NCBI GenBank assembly: GCA_947496535.1
Contig: CANMDE010000001.1
Location: 186,001 to 250,000 of the forward strand
DNA length: 64,000 bases
Direction of reading: 5' to 3'
Source: an uncultured Paracoccaceae bacterium
Lineage (GTDB): Bacteria > Pseudomonadota > Alphaproteobacteria > Rhodobacterales > Rhodobacteraceae
Part shown: positions 38,827-47,860 of the stretch, piece after piece
Numbering within the stretch: the stretch's first letter is position 1
Layout: each line of letters begins with the position of its first letter
Made by a program: the position numbers and the translations under genes
The notes under the pieces: model-generated
The model's input: only the letters and a program-made list of their open reading frames with translations
What the model was told of the DNA's origin: nothing
The model's database searches: none

Positions 38827-39689
38827 CCATGCGCACAGTTTACGTCAACGGCGAATACCTACCTGAAAACGAAGCCAAAATCTCGATCTTTGACCGGGGG
38901 TTTCTGATGGCGGATGGCGTTTATGAGGTGACTAGCGTTCTGGACGGCAAGCTGATCGACTTTGATGGGCACGCACGGCGGTTGGAACGGTCGTTGGGCG
39001 AACTGGACATGCAGCATCCTGAGGATCTGCCTAACCTGTTGGAAATCCACCGGGAATTGGTGCGGTTGAACGAGATTGAGGAAGGGCTGGTCTATCTGCA
39101 GATCACGCGCGGTGCGCCTGCGGATCGGGATTTTGCCTTTCCTGACCCTGAGACGACGACTCCAACGGTTGTACTTTTCACCCAGAACAAGCCGGGGTTG
39201 GCCAATAGCCCTGCGGCGCAAAAGGGCATCAAGGTCATCTCGATCGAGGATCAGCGCTGGGCGCGGCGGGATATCAAGACGGTGCAGCTTCTCTTTCCGT
39301 CGATGGGCAAGATGATGGCAAAGGCTGCCGGGGCCGATGATGCCTGGATGGTCGAGGATGGGGCTGTGACCGAAGGCACGTCCAACAACGCCTATATCAT
39401 TAAAAACAATACGATAATCACGCGCCATCTGGGCAACGAAATCCTACATGGGATCACCCGTGCTGCTGTTTTGCGCTTTGCGCAAGAGGCGCAGATGAAG
39501 GTTGAGGAACGCAGCTTTACCATTGCCGAGGCGCAGGACGCGGATGAGGCATTTATCACCTCTGCCAGTACGTTTGTAATGCCGGTGGTTGAGATTGACG
39601 GGACCTCGGTTGGTGCAGGTACACCGGGCCCGGTGGCCGCGCGGTTGCGCGAAATTTACCTTGATGAAAGCCGCAAACTGGCGGTCTGA
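38823..39689 (+). CDS. D-amino acid aminotransferase, class IV PLP
   Basis: The 288-residue product is a fold type IV aminotransferase: VYVNGEYLPENEAKISIFDRGFLMADGVYE at the N-terminus, the PLP lysine at about 152 (DIKTVQL), and a C-terminal SNNAYI and SASTFVMPVVEIDG. Enzymes of this group interconvert D-alanine and D-glutamate with 2-oxo acids. Its ATG overlaps the dgcA stop (ATGA); an ATG two codons on is an alternative start. In the operon it would feed D-glutamate or use other D-amino acids from peptidoglycan. Branched-chain aminotransferase is less likely given the neighbours. Confidence 0.9.
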   Translation: MTMRTVYVNGEYLPENEAKISIFDRGFLMADGVYEVTSVLDGKLIDFDGHARRLERSLGELDMQHPEDLPNLLEIHRELVRLNEIEEGLVYLQITRGAPADRDFAFPDPETTTPTVVLFTQNKPGLANSPAAQKGIKVISIEDQRWARRDIKTVQLLFPSMGKMMAKAAGADDAWMVEDGAVTEGTSNNAYIIKNNTIITRHLGNEILHGITRAAVLRFAQEAQMKVEERSFTIAEAQDADEAFITSASTFVMPVVEIDGTSVGAGTPGPVAARLREIYLDESRKLAV

Positions 39690-39920
39690 CGCAACGGTCG
39701 GTGGTGTTGCGCAAGGGGGCACCGAACGGTGGTCCGGGCCTTTCGGTCGAATCATTGGTTAATGCCTTGTTTTAAAGGGTTAAGAGCGTCTGATTTTTGG
39801 TCGGACAAGCGTCGGCAAAACGTCGGGCACCGTGTCTGCGAAATGGGGTCGGGTGTCCCGCTAAAGGGGCGTGCGCTCTGGAAGGTTAAGAATAGGTGAA
39901 TTCTGACCCGAGTCGCGCGG

Positions 39921-40532
39921 TCAGGTGGCGATGTACCGGTCGCGGCGGTGATTGACCGCGATGATGAGGTTCAGAACCACAGCGCCAAGCAATGAATAAA
40001 GTACGACTTTCGTATCAAATAGAAACAGCGCGATGGCGAAGACAAAACCATCAAAGATCAGCTGCACCCAACCGGCCCGAAAGCCGGTGTTGTCCTGTAC
40101 CAAAAGTGCCACGACACCCAGTCCGCCCAGCGAGCCATTGTGCCGGAAAAGGACGATGAGGCCGACACCGATCAATGCGCCTAGGGTGACGGCACCAAGC
40201 ACCGGGTTCAGCTGATCGAAAGTCATGCCCAGCGGGATCAGCTCGGTCACCACAGACAGAAGCGTGACAGAGACAAGCGATTTGATGGTGAAGGTGATGC
40301 CCAGCCGCTTCCACGCGAGGACATAGAAGGGCAGGTTGATCACGAAAAACACGGTGCCGAAGGAATATCCGGTCAGATAGGCCATGATAATCGCCACACC
40401 AGCGGTTTGTCCGGTGATCAGGCCAAGTGTTGTCAGCATGTGAACCCCAATACCGACCAGAAAAATACCTAGCGAGATGCCTTGGATATCGTCGATAAAT
40501 GAGTGTTCGGTCGGAGCGGGTTTTTGAGGCAT
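39921..40532 (-). CDS. YitT family membrane protein without the C-terminal cytosolic domain
   Basis: The 203-residue product has five to six membrane segments and the YitT-like core (LITGQTAGVAIIMAYLTGYSFG, then FRHNGSLGGLGVVALLVQ). YitT proteins are usually 270-290 residues with a cytosolic DUF2179 domain, which is missing here, so this is the short form common in proteobacteria. Function is not established. It converges on the D-amino acid aminotransferase gene with 231 bases in between. Confidence 0.87.
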   Translation of the reverse strand: MPQKPAPTEHSFIDDIQGISLGIFLVGIGVHMLTTLGLITGQTAGVAIIMAYLTGYSFGTVFFVINLPFYVLAWKRLGITFTIKSLVSVTLLSVVTELIPLGMTFDQLNPVLGAVTLGALIGVGLIVLFRHNGSLGGLGVVALLVQDNTGFRAGWVQLIFDGFVFAIALFLFDTKVVLYSLLGAVVLNLIIAVNHRRDRYIAT

Positions 40533-40973
40533 GCACCGATCATAGGGAGAGGATGCTGACCTTCAAGATAGAGTGGTGGTCATGGAGATAGGTTGGTTGT
40601 GCGGAGCAAAGTTTACTTTTGCGGTGGTTGTGCCGATGTCTGCTCTGAAACGCGACGCCGCTAACGTTGCTTTTTGTTTGAGTTGTGGCGGGTGGCACAA
40701 TCAGACGTCTCTTACTGATATTTCCAAAGTGATATAATTATAAAGTCAGTCCAAGAAAGTGCGTAAACGGATCACGGGGTATCAACAAACCTTCTGCGTC
40801 GCCTTTCGCAAATTGTTGACCTTACTTACGAAGGTTTCCGCTTAGTCCGAACATCCAAACAAGCGCATTCTTGCGCCTGTCAGGATGCGCTTTGTCGAAC
40901 ATTGACTAAACATCGTCCCGCCCAACAAATACTGCAAACTTGAAAACGACAAAGTACTAGAAAGGTTAAGCAA
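40533..40973. other. 441-base gene-free region upstream of the malectin repeat protein gene
   Basis: No plausible gene is present. The region is AT-rich in its middle (around 40720-40750) and ends with the ribosome binding site AAAGG for the gene at 40974. Its length suggests a complex promoter. I can name no regulator site with confidence. Confidence 0.4.
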
Positions 40974-42473
40974 ATGTTCGAACTGGCACTAGATCACTAT
41001 TCTCCGCTATCGACCGCAACATACGATCCGGACAGCGGTGAACTCTATCTGGAGTTCGATTACGACCGTCTGCTCGACACGCAGGGCGAATGGAGCAACG
41101 GTCGCCACATCGATGCTGTCACGTTCATGGGCAACGCTTATCCTATAATCATCCACGATGATGACGGTCCGCGCGATGAGAATGGCAATTACATCTTTGA
41201 TCGCGATACGGTCGACAATATTTTCACCGTTGATGTCGGAACAGGATATGATCTAACGGATGGCGCTCTTGAATTTGGCCTAAGTGATCGCGAAGACGGG
41301 TCCGTCCAACTCTACAGTTTTGTGCTGGAAGGAGACGACACGACAGTTTCCGACTCTGAGACGCCTCAAACCTACGAACTCACACCGACGGCAGACGACG
41401 GAATTGTGACTATTGACGGTATTGGCGATGAAGACCTGATCTCTTTCGAAGGCGATAGCTACGATTACGACTTCGGTTATGTCTCTTTCTTTGCGATGGC
41501 ACAGCGTTCACTTTCTGCTGACGTTGACACTGGTTACGTGGTCGACGAGGAAGGAAATGAGCAAATCCTTTTGTACACAAACTCCCAACCTGAAGGGGAA
41601 GTTGCGTCATATGATGAGTTGTTTGCAGTGTTGAACGTCACCGACGCATTTACCCTTGACGGGACGTCGGACGCGGACACTTTCGAACTTACGGCGACCG
41701 CCGATGACGGGGTCGTCACCGTGAATGATTTCAGCGTGGAAGATACGATCTCTATCGAAGGCGATAATTACACCTACGATTATGAGTATCTGTACACCTT
41801 TGCGGTGAACCAACGACAGATCAGCTCGGATGTCGATACCGATTTCGTCGTCGCCGATGACGGAACAGAGCAGATTCTTTTGTATACAAACTCAAACGAT
41901 GAAGGGGAAATTGCTTCATATGATGAGTTGTTTGCGGTGGTGAACGTCGCAGATGAAGATGACAGCGCGCCCAACTTGGTCTACGCCTTGAACGCAGGCG
42001 GTGACTCATTCACGGCAGCGAACGGTGTCACATATGAGGCCGACACCTTTGACAACGGTCGCTCATTTTCGACCAGCGCCGACATTGAAGGCACAGCTGA
42101 CGATGGCCTTTACCAGACAGAAAAATGGTCCAAGACGCTTAGCTATGAAACGGAAGTCGCAAACGGCACCTATGATGTGGAATTGAACTTTGCAGAGATC
42201 TGGGGCGGCGCACAAACTGCCGGCACCCGTGTGATCGACATCTATATTGAGGATGAACTTGTCTTCAACGACCTTGATCTTACCGATGAGGCAGGCTTTC
42301 AAACCGCCCTTGATCTGGTCGGAGAAGTCACCGTTGAAGACGGATCGCTTAGCATAAGTGCAACTGGCGATGTGCAGAACGCCAAACTGGCCGGTTTCGC
42401 GATATGGGAATCTGAAGGCGCGCTCAGCGAAACGTTTGAAGTGGGTTCACTCTACGACGACCTTATCGTCTGA
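40974..42473 (+). CDS. Large acidic repeat/malectin protein, probable type I secretion substrate
   Basis: The 499-residue protein has no signal peptide and no cysteine that I can see, is very acidic, and carries two RTX-like modules of about 92 residues (about 133-224 and 236-327) that share YEL/FELTxTADDG, a central ISxEGD and an EQILLYTNS...ASYDELFAV segment. A malectin-like carbohydrate-binding domain follows (about 334-478). It ends LYDDLIV, a hydrophobic-acidic terminus like those of alphaproteobacterial type I secretion substrates. RTX-like DxITxxxF-type segments are recognisable but the glycine-rich nonapeptides are missing. An AAAGG precedes the ATG. Function is unknown; a secreted glycan-binding or surface protein is likely. 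Confidence 0.85.
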   Translation: MFELALDHYSPLSTATYDPDSGELYLEFDYDRLLDTQGEWSNGRHIDAVTFMGNAYPIIIHDDDGPRDENGNYIFDRDTVDNIFTVDVGTGYDLTDGALEFGLSDREDGSVQLYSFVLEGDDTTVSDSETPQTYELTPTADDGIVTIDGIGDEDLISFEGDSYDYDFGYVSFFAMAQRSLSADVDTGYVVDEEGNEQILLYTNSQPEGEVASYDELFAVLNVTDAFTLDGTSDADTFELTATADDGVVTVNDFSVEDTISIEGDNYTYDYEYLYTFAVNQRQISSDVDTDFVVADDGTEQILLYTNSNDEGEIASYDELFAVVNVADEDDSAPNLVYALNAGGDSFTAANGVTYEADTFDNGRSFSTSADIEGTADDGLYQTEKWSKTLSYETEVANGTYDVELNFAEIWGGAQTAGTRVIDIYIEDELVFNDLDLTDEAGFQTALDLVGEVTVEDGSLSISATGDVQNAKLAGFAIWESEGALSETFEVGSLYDDLIV

Positions 42474-42480
42474 CCAGCGT

Positions 42481-42510
42481 CCCCGCCGCGCTTTTCGTAG
42501 TGCGGCGGGG
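42481..42510 (+). terminator. GC-rich hairpin after the repeat protein gene
   Basis: CCCCGCCGC (42481-42489) and GCGGCGGGG (42502-42510) form a perfect 9-bp stem with a 12-base loop, eight bases after the stop codon. There is only a short pyrimidine tail (cttccctg), so termination may be partial. Confidence 0.6.
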
Positions 42511-42703
42511 CTTCCCTGACTCTGAGAAGCATTTCCAATATTTTGCTGCCTCTTTGGGAGTCATCAACACTCCACTGGTAGTGATTTGTGACATGCGTAG
42601 CATCGGTCAAATTGGGGTCAAAGCGGACCTTAGCTGTGGCAAGTGTGCAAACTGGCCGGGCTACATTATTCCCTAAGCCATCGGCGATACCGCGTAACCA
42701 TCT

Positions 42704-42997
42704 TCACCCGTGTGATGTCTTGAAAGCCTCTTTGGCCTCGGCGCTTGCGTCGCTTTGATACTTTGCTTTCCATTCGTCGAATGGCATGCCGTAGAACGCT
42801 TCGCGTCCTTCGTCTTTGCTCATTTCGATGCCGCGTTCGTTTGCTGCTTCTTGATACCAGCGTGACAGGCAATTTCTGCAGAAACCGGTGAGGTTCATCA
42901 TGTCGATGTTTTGGACATCTTTCCGGTCCTCCATCAGGTGCTGGCGCAGGCGGCGGAAGGCGGCGGCTTCGAGTTCTAGCTTTGTTTGGTCGTCCAT
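42704..42997 (-). CDS. DUF1244 family protein
   Basis: The 97-residue product fits DUF1244 throughout: FRRLRQHLMEDRKDVQNIDMMNLTGFCRNCLSRWYQEAA and AFYGMPFDEWKAKYQ. The CRNC pair is conserved in the family and may bind metal. A small, helical, cytosolic protein of unknown function; structures exist for homologues. The ATG at 42997, seven bases after GGAG, is preferred over one 13 codons upstream. It follows the N-formylglutamate amidohydrolase gene by 10 bases and is likely co-expressed. Confidence 0.92.
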   Translation of the reverse strand: MDDQTKLELEAAAFRRLRQHLMEDRKDVQNIDMMNLTGFCRNCLSRWYQEAANERGIEMSKDEGREAFYGMPFDEWKAKYQSDASAEAKEAFKTSHG

Positions 42998-43007
42998 TTC
43001 AGTCTCC

Positions 43008-43745
43008 CTAAAGTCCGGTTTCGGCCAGTACATCACTTAATATAGGTGCCAGATTGCCAGCCCAAAGTTTTTGTCCGGCTTCGTCGGCAATCAGATCGTG
43101 TCTTAGTTCGATCAGCACGTTGGGCCGCCCGTGTTGCAGTCCGTGCCTGTCCACTGCGTCACCCGGCAGGTGGCCAGCATAGGGCTCGTTGTCTCCGACG
43201 CACCAGCCCTGAGCGCGGCAGGCTTGCAGAAACGGTACGGCAAAGCGGGCATCATCGGCGTAAAGCACGCCGACCTCCCATGGGCGCGGGTGCCGTCCGC
43301 GCAGGCGCGGGGTAAAGCTGTGCACTGCACAAATCACTGGCTTGTCCATTTTGCTGGCAAGGTTTGCATAGGCTGCGTGGTAGGGCCGATAGAGCCGTCT
43401 GATCCGTTCCTGCCTTTCCGCGTCATCTGCGTTGCGGTTGCCCGGGATGATGGTGCCGTCATAAAGCCGCATCATGATCGTAGGGTCGTCTTCGCCTCGG
43501 TTCGGATCCACGACCAGCCGCGAGAACGTGGACAGGATGGCTGGGCTGTCCAGCAGTTTGGCGAGGTGCCGGGTTACGCCCGCCGCGCCGATGTCATAGG
43601 CGATGTGCCGTTCCATGTCCTCGGGCGGCAGACCAAGATCGCCCCCATGCACCCAATCAGGGACGTTGTTGGAGGCATGGTCGCAACCGACCAGCCAGCG
43701 GCCCGGGCGGTCAGCCCCTTCAATCTTGTATGGTAGATCGGTCAT
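43008..43745 (-). CDS. N-formylglutamate amidohydrolase family protein
   Basis: The product (245 residues from the ATG at 43745; an ATG at 43757 is also possible) matches the FGase family: WLVGCDHASNNVP with the metal-binding D/H, AYDIGAAGVT, SRLVVDPNRGEDDP, VHSFTPRLRGRHP and ELRHDLIADEAG with the E/R pair. It hydrolyses N-formylglutamate to formate and glutamate, usually in histidine degradation; no hut genes are here, so the substrate may differ. GGA at a distance of 12 bases favours the shorter start. It is upstream of DUF1244 and diverges from pyk. Confidence 0.91.
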   Translation of the reverse strand: MTDLPYKIEGADRPGRWLVGCDHASNNVPDWVHGGDLGLPPEDMERHIAYDIGAAGVTRHLAKLLDSPAILSTFSRLVVDPNRGEDDPTIMMRLYDGTIIPGNRNADDAERQERIRRLYRPYHAAYANLASKMDKPVICAVHSFTPRLRGRHPRPWEVGVLYADDARFAVPFLQACRAQGWCVGDNEPYAGHLPGDAVDRHGLQHGRPNVLIELRHDLIADEAGQKLWAGNLAPILSDVLAETGL

Positions 43746-43868
43746 AGTGCGTGTCATTCCTTTGTCACCGCATTTAGGCTAGTTGTGAACGGAAGGGAAT
43801 TACGCAATAAGGCCACCATGTCGTTACCGCTAACGGCCACCGCGCAGTATCAAAGGGACAAAAGAAGA

Positions 43869-45314
43869 ATGAGACGCCACCGCAATGTGAAGATTGTCGC
43901 CACGCTTGGCCCAGCCTCGAACGATTATGAAATGATCAAGGCGTTGCACGAGGCTGGCGCGGATGTCTTTCGTCTTAATATGTCCCACGGCGACCATTCC
44001 GAGATTAAAGTCCGGCACGAGATTATCCGGCAAGTCGAAAAGGATCTGAACAGCCCGATTGCCATTCTTGCTGATTTGCAGGGCCCGAAACTCCGGGTTG
44101 GTGTGTTTGCCAATGGTGAGGAAGAGCTTGTCGAAGGTGCACCCTTCCGCCTTGATCTGGCCGATGCAGAGGGCGATGTGACCCGTGTGAAGCTGCCGCA
44201 CAAAGAGATTTTTGATGCGCTCAAGCCCGGCGCCCATCTGTTGGTCAATGACGGCAAGATCAAGTTGCTGGTCAAAGATTGCGGTGCTGACTTTGCAGAT
44301 TGTGAGGTTGTCGTCGGGGGCACGATTTCCAACCGTAAGGGCGTGAATGTTCCTGATGTCACGTTGCCGGTTGCTGCCCTGTCTGAAAAGGACCGCAAGG
44401 ATCTTGAATTTGTCTGCGAACTGGGTGTCGATTGGTTGGCGTTGTCCTTTGTCCAGCGGCCTGCGGATGTTGAAGAGGCCCGGAAACTAGCAAAGGGTCG
44501 CGCCGCGATCCTGTCGAAGATCGAAAAGCCCAACTCCGTAAAAGTGTTCGATGATATTCTGGCTGTGAGTGACGGTATCATGGTCGCCCGTGGTGATCTG
44601 GGTGTCGAACTGCCGGTGCAGAACGTCCCGCCAATTCAGAAGCAGTTGGTCCGCAAGTGTCGTGCGGCAGCAAAGCCCGTGATCGTGGCAACACAGATGC
44701 TCGAGTCGATGATTGAATCGCCAATGCCCACACGGGCCGAAGTTTCGGACGTTGCTACGGCCATTTACGAGGGTGCTGACGCCATCATGCTGTCAGCTGA
44801 ATCTGCGGCGGGGGCCTATCCGATCGAAGCGGTCAGCACAATGAACAACGTGGCCTGGGAAGTAGAGTCGGACCCGACATATACCGAGATTATCGAGGCG
44901 TCGCGCCGCGCCGAAGGGCAATCCGTGGCAGACGGCATTGTGTCGGCTGCGCGCGAGATTGCCGAGACGACGGCCGTCAAGGCGATTTGCTGTTTCTCGC
45001 AATCCGGTACAACAGCGCTGCTGGTGTCGCGGGAACGTCCGCGTGTGCCGATCATTGCGCTGACCTCGTACATGGAAACAGCGCGGCGGTTATGCTTGTC
45101 CTGGGGGACCAATTGCGTGGTGACGGGTTCAGTGGACCGCTTCAAAGAGGCCGTGATCGCTGCCGTGCGCGCCGCTGTCTCGCAAGACCTGGTGGCCAAA
45201 GAAGATTTGATCGTGGTGACTGCAGGTGTGCCATTCAATACCCCCGGCACGACCAACATTTTACGCGTTGCCCCGTGCGATGAACGTTTGATATATCCGT
45301 CCGATCCAGAGTAG
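43869..45314 (+). CDS. pyk: Pyruvate kinase
   Basis: The 481-residue product catalyses the last step of glycolysis. It has KIVATLGPAS, the phosphate-binding RLNMSHGDH, LADLQGPKLRVG, KIEKPNSV and the catalytic MVARGDLGVELP (about 236-247), with the C-terminal allosteric domain. The ATG at 43869 behind AAGAAG begins MRRHRNVKIVAT, the family N-terminus; a start 28 codons upstream is unlikely. It diverges from the amidohydrolase gene. Regulation cannot be read from this sequence. Confidence 0.96.
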   Translation: MRRHRNVKIVATLGPASNDYEMIKALHEAGADVFRLNMSHGDHSEIKVRHEIIRQVEKDLNSPIAILADLQGPKLRVGVFANGEEELVEGAPFRLDLADAEGDVTRVKLPHKEIFDALKPGAHLLVNDGKIKLLVKDCGADFADCEVVVGGTISNRKGVNVPDVTLPVAALSEKDRKDLEFVCELGVDWLALSFVQRPADVEEARKLAKGRAAILSKIEKPNSVKVFDDILAVSDGIMVARGDLGVELPVQNVPPIQKQLVRKCRAAAKPVIVATQMLESMIESPMPTRAEVSDVATAIYEGADAIMLSAESAAGAYPIEAVSTMNNVAWEVESDPTYTEIIEASRRAEGQSVADGIVSAAREIAETTAVKAICCFSQSGTTALLVSRERPRVPIIALTSYMETARRLCLSWGTNCVVTGSVDRFKEAVIAAVRAAVSQDLVAKEDLIVVTAGVPFNTPGTTNILRVAPCDERLIYPSDPE

Positions 45315-45323
45315 CCTAACGGA

Positions 45324-45548
45324 ATGGATTTCGACCTTATCTTTGTGGCGGGCCTGATTGCGGCCGCCTTTTCGGTGCCAACGATCATTGCCGCCCTCAC
45401 TGACAAGCGTAAACCGCGTTTGGGCTTGCTCCTGCTGGTGGCGGGTTTGGGTGGTGCGGCCTATGCCGTTTATACTGATCCCGAAACTTATACGGTCGAA
45501 GCGATCCCGGACGTCTTTGTTCGGGTGGTGGGGACGTACATCAACTAA
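45324..45548 (+). CDS. Small membrane protein downstream of pyk
   Basis: The 74-residue product has two membrane segments (about 4-24 and 33-50) separated by a charged DKRKPR turn and a C-terminal soluble tail. It starts nine bases after pyk and is probably co-transcribed. A gene of this size and place follows pyk in many Rhodobacterales, as far as I recall. No function is known. Confidence 0.75.
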   Translation: MDFDLIFVAGLIAAAFSVPTIIAALTDKRKPRLGLLLLVAGLGGAAYAVYTDPETYTVEAIPDVFVRVVGTYIN

Positions 45549-45659
45549 ACCTCTTGCGCTGTGCGCAAAGCCATCCTATACGGCGCACTTCAACCCGCGC
45601 GTCCGGCCAATATGGCATGCCGAGTCGCGCGTTTCGACCGACCCAAAGAGGAGACGGAA

Positions 45660-45860
45660 ATGCCGAAGATGAAGACTAAATCGAGCTGCAAAAAGCGGTT
45701 CAAAGTGACGGCCTCTGGCCGCGTGGTTGCCGCCCAGGCGGGCAAGCGCCACGGTATGATCAAACGCACCAACAAGTTCCTGCGTAACGCACGCGGCACA
45801 ACAACCCTGTGCAAGGCTGATGAAGGTATCATCAAGCCCATGATGCCCTACGCTAAATAA
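45660..45860 (+). CDS. rpmI: 50S ribosomal protein L35
   Basis: The 66-residue protein starts [15 protein letters not shown] and continues with [15 protein letters not shown], as expected for bacterial L35. The ATG at 45660 follows GAGGAGACGGA. rplT begins 12 bases after its stop, the conserved rpmI-rplT pair; infC is not adjacent here. Confidence 0.95.
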   Translation: MPKMKTKSSCKKRFKVTASGRVVAAQAGKRHGMIKRTNKFLRNARGTTTLCKADEGIIKPMMPYAK

Positions 45861-45872
45861 GGAGAATTTGAT

Positions 45873-46235
45873 ATGCGCGTTAAAGGTGGAACCGTCACGC
45901 ACCGTCGGCACAAGAAAGTTCTCGACGCTGCCAAAGGATATTACGATCGCCGCTCCAAGACCTTCAAGGTCGCCAAGCAGGCCGTCGACAAAGCCAACCA
46001 ATATGCAACCCGCGACCGTCACAACCGCAAGCGCAACTTCCGCGCTTTGTGGATTCAGCGGATCAACGCAGGTGTGCGCTCGGTTGATGAAAGCCTGAAC
46101 TACTCCAAGTTCATCAACGGCCTGACACTGGCTGGCATCGAAGTGGACCGTAAGGTTCTTGCTGATCTGGCCGTGAACGAGCCCGAGGCATTTGCTGCGA
46201 TTGTTGGCAAAGCAAAGGCTGCAATGGCTGCTTAA
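45873..46235 (+). CDS. rplT: 50S ribosomal protein L20
   Basis: The 120-residue protein is a complete L20: [57 protein letters not shown] and YSKFINGL. It binds 23S rRNA during early 50S assembly. An AAGGAG precedes the ATG. A terminator follows before pheS, so pheS has its own expression control. Confidence 0.96.
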   Translation: MRVKGGTVTHRRHKKVLDAAKGYYDRRSKTFKVAKQAVDKANQYATRDRHNRKRNFRALWIQRINAGVRSVDESLNYSKFINGLTLAGIEVDRKVLADLAVNEPEAFAAIVGKAKAAMAA

Positions 46236-46262
46236 GGGCTCTGGTCCTAAAAATTAGATCAA

Positions 46263-46294
46263 GGGCCGTGCGGGAAACCGGGCGGTCCTTTTTT
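46263..46294 (+). terminator. Rho-independent terminator of rpmI-rplT
   Basis: GGGCCGTGCGG (46263-46273), a GAAA loop and CCGGGCGGTCC (46278-46288) form an 11-pair stem with one mismatch and two wobbles, followed by TTTTTT (46289-46294). It separates the ribosomal operon from pheS. Confidence 0.85.
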
Positions 46295-46436
46295 ATTTTG
46301 GACAGACAGTGATGAAAGTCTGGATGCAGATCCTCGGCGTGGGTTTGGCACCAATTCCTTGATGAGCAATTGCCCTGCATCTTGCATGGCGCAATTGCAA
46401 AGGGTAGCACGGCTTCAAGTCAAAGAGGGACGCCAG

Positions 46437-47510
46437 ATGGACGATCTGAAACAGAAATACCTTGGCCTGATTGCCGATGCCGCCGATGAAGCAGCCATCG
46501 AGGACCTCCGCGTGCAGGCCGTGGGTAAAAAGGGTGAGATCAGCCTGAAGATGCGCGAGCTGGGCAAGATGACCCCGGACGAGCGGCAGGTGGCTGGCCC
46601 TGCGCTGAATGCTTTGAAAGATGAGATCAACAGCGCGTTGCTGGCGAAGAAAACGGCACTGGCCGATGCGCAGCTAGATGAGCGGTTGAAGACGGAATGG
46701 CTTGATGTGACATTGCCCGGCCGCGACCGCCCTCAGGGCACGGTTCATCCGATTTCCCAAGTAACCGAGGAAGTGACCGCGATCTTCGCCGATATGGGCT
46801 TTCGCGTTGCCGAAGGTCCGCAGATCGAAAGCGATTGGTACAATTTCGATGCTCTGAACATCCCCGGCCATCACCCCGCGCGGGCCGAGATGGACACGTT
46901 CTATATGCACCGCAAGGAAGGCGACAATCGCCCGCCACATGTGTTGCGCACCCATACCAGCCCGGTACAGATCCGCAGCATGGAGGCGACCGGTGCGCCG
47001 ACGCGGATCATCTGCCCCGGTCGCGTGTATCGTGCCGATTACGACCAGACCCACACGCCGATGTTCCATCAGATCGAAGGTTTGGCGATTGATCGCGATA
47101 TCTCGATGGCGAACCTGAAATGGGTGCTGGAAGAATTCGTGAAGTCCTATTTCGAAGTCGACAACGTTGATATCCGCTTCCGCGCATCGCATTTTCCGTT
47201 TACCGAGCCATCGGCTGAAGTCGATATCCGCTGCTCATGGGAAGGCGGCACGCTGAAGGTGGGCGAGGGCGACGATTGGCTGGAAATTCTGGGGTCCGGC
47301 ATGGTGCATCCGAAGGTGCTTGAGGCTGCGGGTGTAGATCCGGCTGAGTGGCAAGGCTTTGCGTTCGGTATGGGGATCGACCGGATCGCGATGCTGAAAT
47401 ACGGGATACCGGATTTGCGGGCGTTCTTTGATTCAGATTTGCGCTGGTTGCGGAATTATGGGTTTGCAGCACTGGATCAGCCGACATTGCATGGTGGGTT
47501 ATCCCGGTAA
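46437..47510 (+). CDS. pheS: Phenylalanine-tRNA ligase alpha subunit
   Basis: The 357-residue product has the N-terminal coiled coil (1-90), [16 protein letters not shown], motif 2 around [17 protein letters not shown] and motif 3 [18 protein letters not shown] at the C-terminus, as in bacterial PheS. It charges tRNA-Phe as an alpha2/beta2 enzyme. The ATG at 46437 lies behind AAAGAGGGA. pheT does not follow directly; it lies 3.3 kb downstream, an arrangement found in several Rhodobacterales. Confidence 0.96.
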   Translation: MDDLKQKYLGLIADAADEAAIEDLRVQAVGKKGEISLKMRELGKMTPDERQVAGPALNALKDEINSALLAKKTALADAQLDERLKTEWLDVTLPGRDRPQGTVHPISQVTEEVTAIFADMGFRVAEGPQIESDWYNFDALNIPGHHPARAEMDTFYMHRKEGDNRPPHVLRTHTSPVQIRSMEATGAPTRIICPGRVYRADYDQTHTPMFHQIEGLAIDRDISMANLKWVLEEFVKSYFEVDNVDIRFRASHFPFTEPSAEVDIRCSWEGGTLKVGEGDDWLEILGSGMVHPKVLEAAGVDPAEWQGFAFGMGIDRIAMLKYGIPDLRAFFDSDLRWLRNYGFAALDQPTLHGGLSR

Positions 47511-47512
47511 GC

Positions 47513-47743
47513 ATGTACATGCTTGGTGTCATCTTGGCCGCATATTACGACCGCTGCATGTTAGTTGTGTCTCGGTTGAGTTGGTGGCTTGGTGCTCTAG
47601 TTTGGATAGTGCCGGTTCCAATTTTGGTCGTGATACTTGAGACGCTTCCACCTATTTTCTTTTTTATATGGTTTGTGGCCATCCACATTTTTGTGGTGCC
47701 GTTCATGGCGGCACACCACAACTATTGGAAAGATAAAAGTTAA
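47513..47743 (+). CDS. Possible small hydrophobic membrane protein
   Basis: The 76-residue frame is almost entirely hydrophobic, with two likely membrane segments (about 20-42 and 45-68) and a short polar tail. It begins two bases after the pheS stop with only a weak ribosome binding site. Composition and codons are AT-richer than pheS, and a cluster of palindromes follows directly. It could be a real accessory gene or chance; I have no family match. Confidence 0.42.
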   Translation: MYMLGVILAAYYDRCMLVVSRLSWWLGALVWIVPVPILVVILETLPPIFFFIWFVAIHIFVVPFMAAHHNYWKDKS

Positions 47744-47748
47744 CGACA

Positions 47749-47829
47749 GTAGAGTGGGTTTCACCCACCCTACGGTAGACCACCCGTCCGGCATTGCCGG
47801 GCAGCGCCCGGACCTCCCCCATGGGGAGG
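47749..47829. repeat. Cluster of three palindromes between pheS and the ASCH gene
   Basis: Within 81 bases there are three hairpins: GTAGAGTGGGT (47749-47759) with ACCCACCCTAC (47763-47773, one mismatch); CCGGGC (47797-47802) with GCCCGG (47806-47811), nested in GTCCGG...CCGGAC arms (47786-47813); and CCTCCCC (47813-47819) with GGGGAGG (47823-47829). The first resembles a GTAGGGTGGGT palindrome common between genes in Rhodobacterales, as far as I recall. It looks like a REP-type mosaic element. Confidence 0.7.
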
Positions 47830-47860
47830 GGGCCGCCCTCTGTTGTGAATGGAAACCCGA

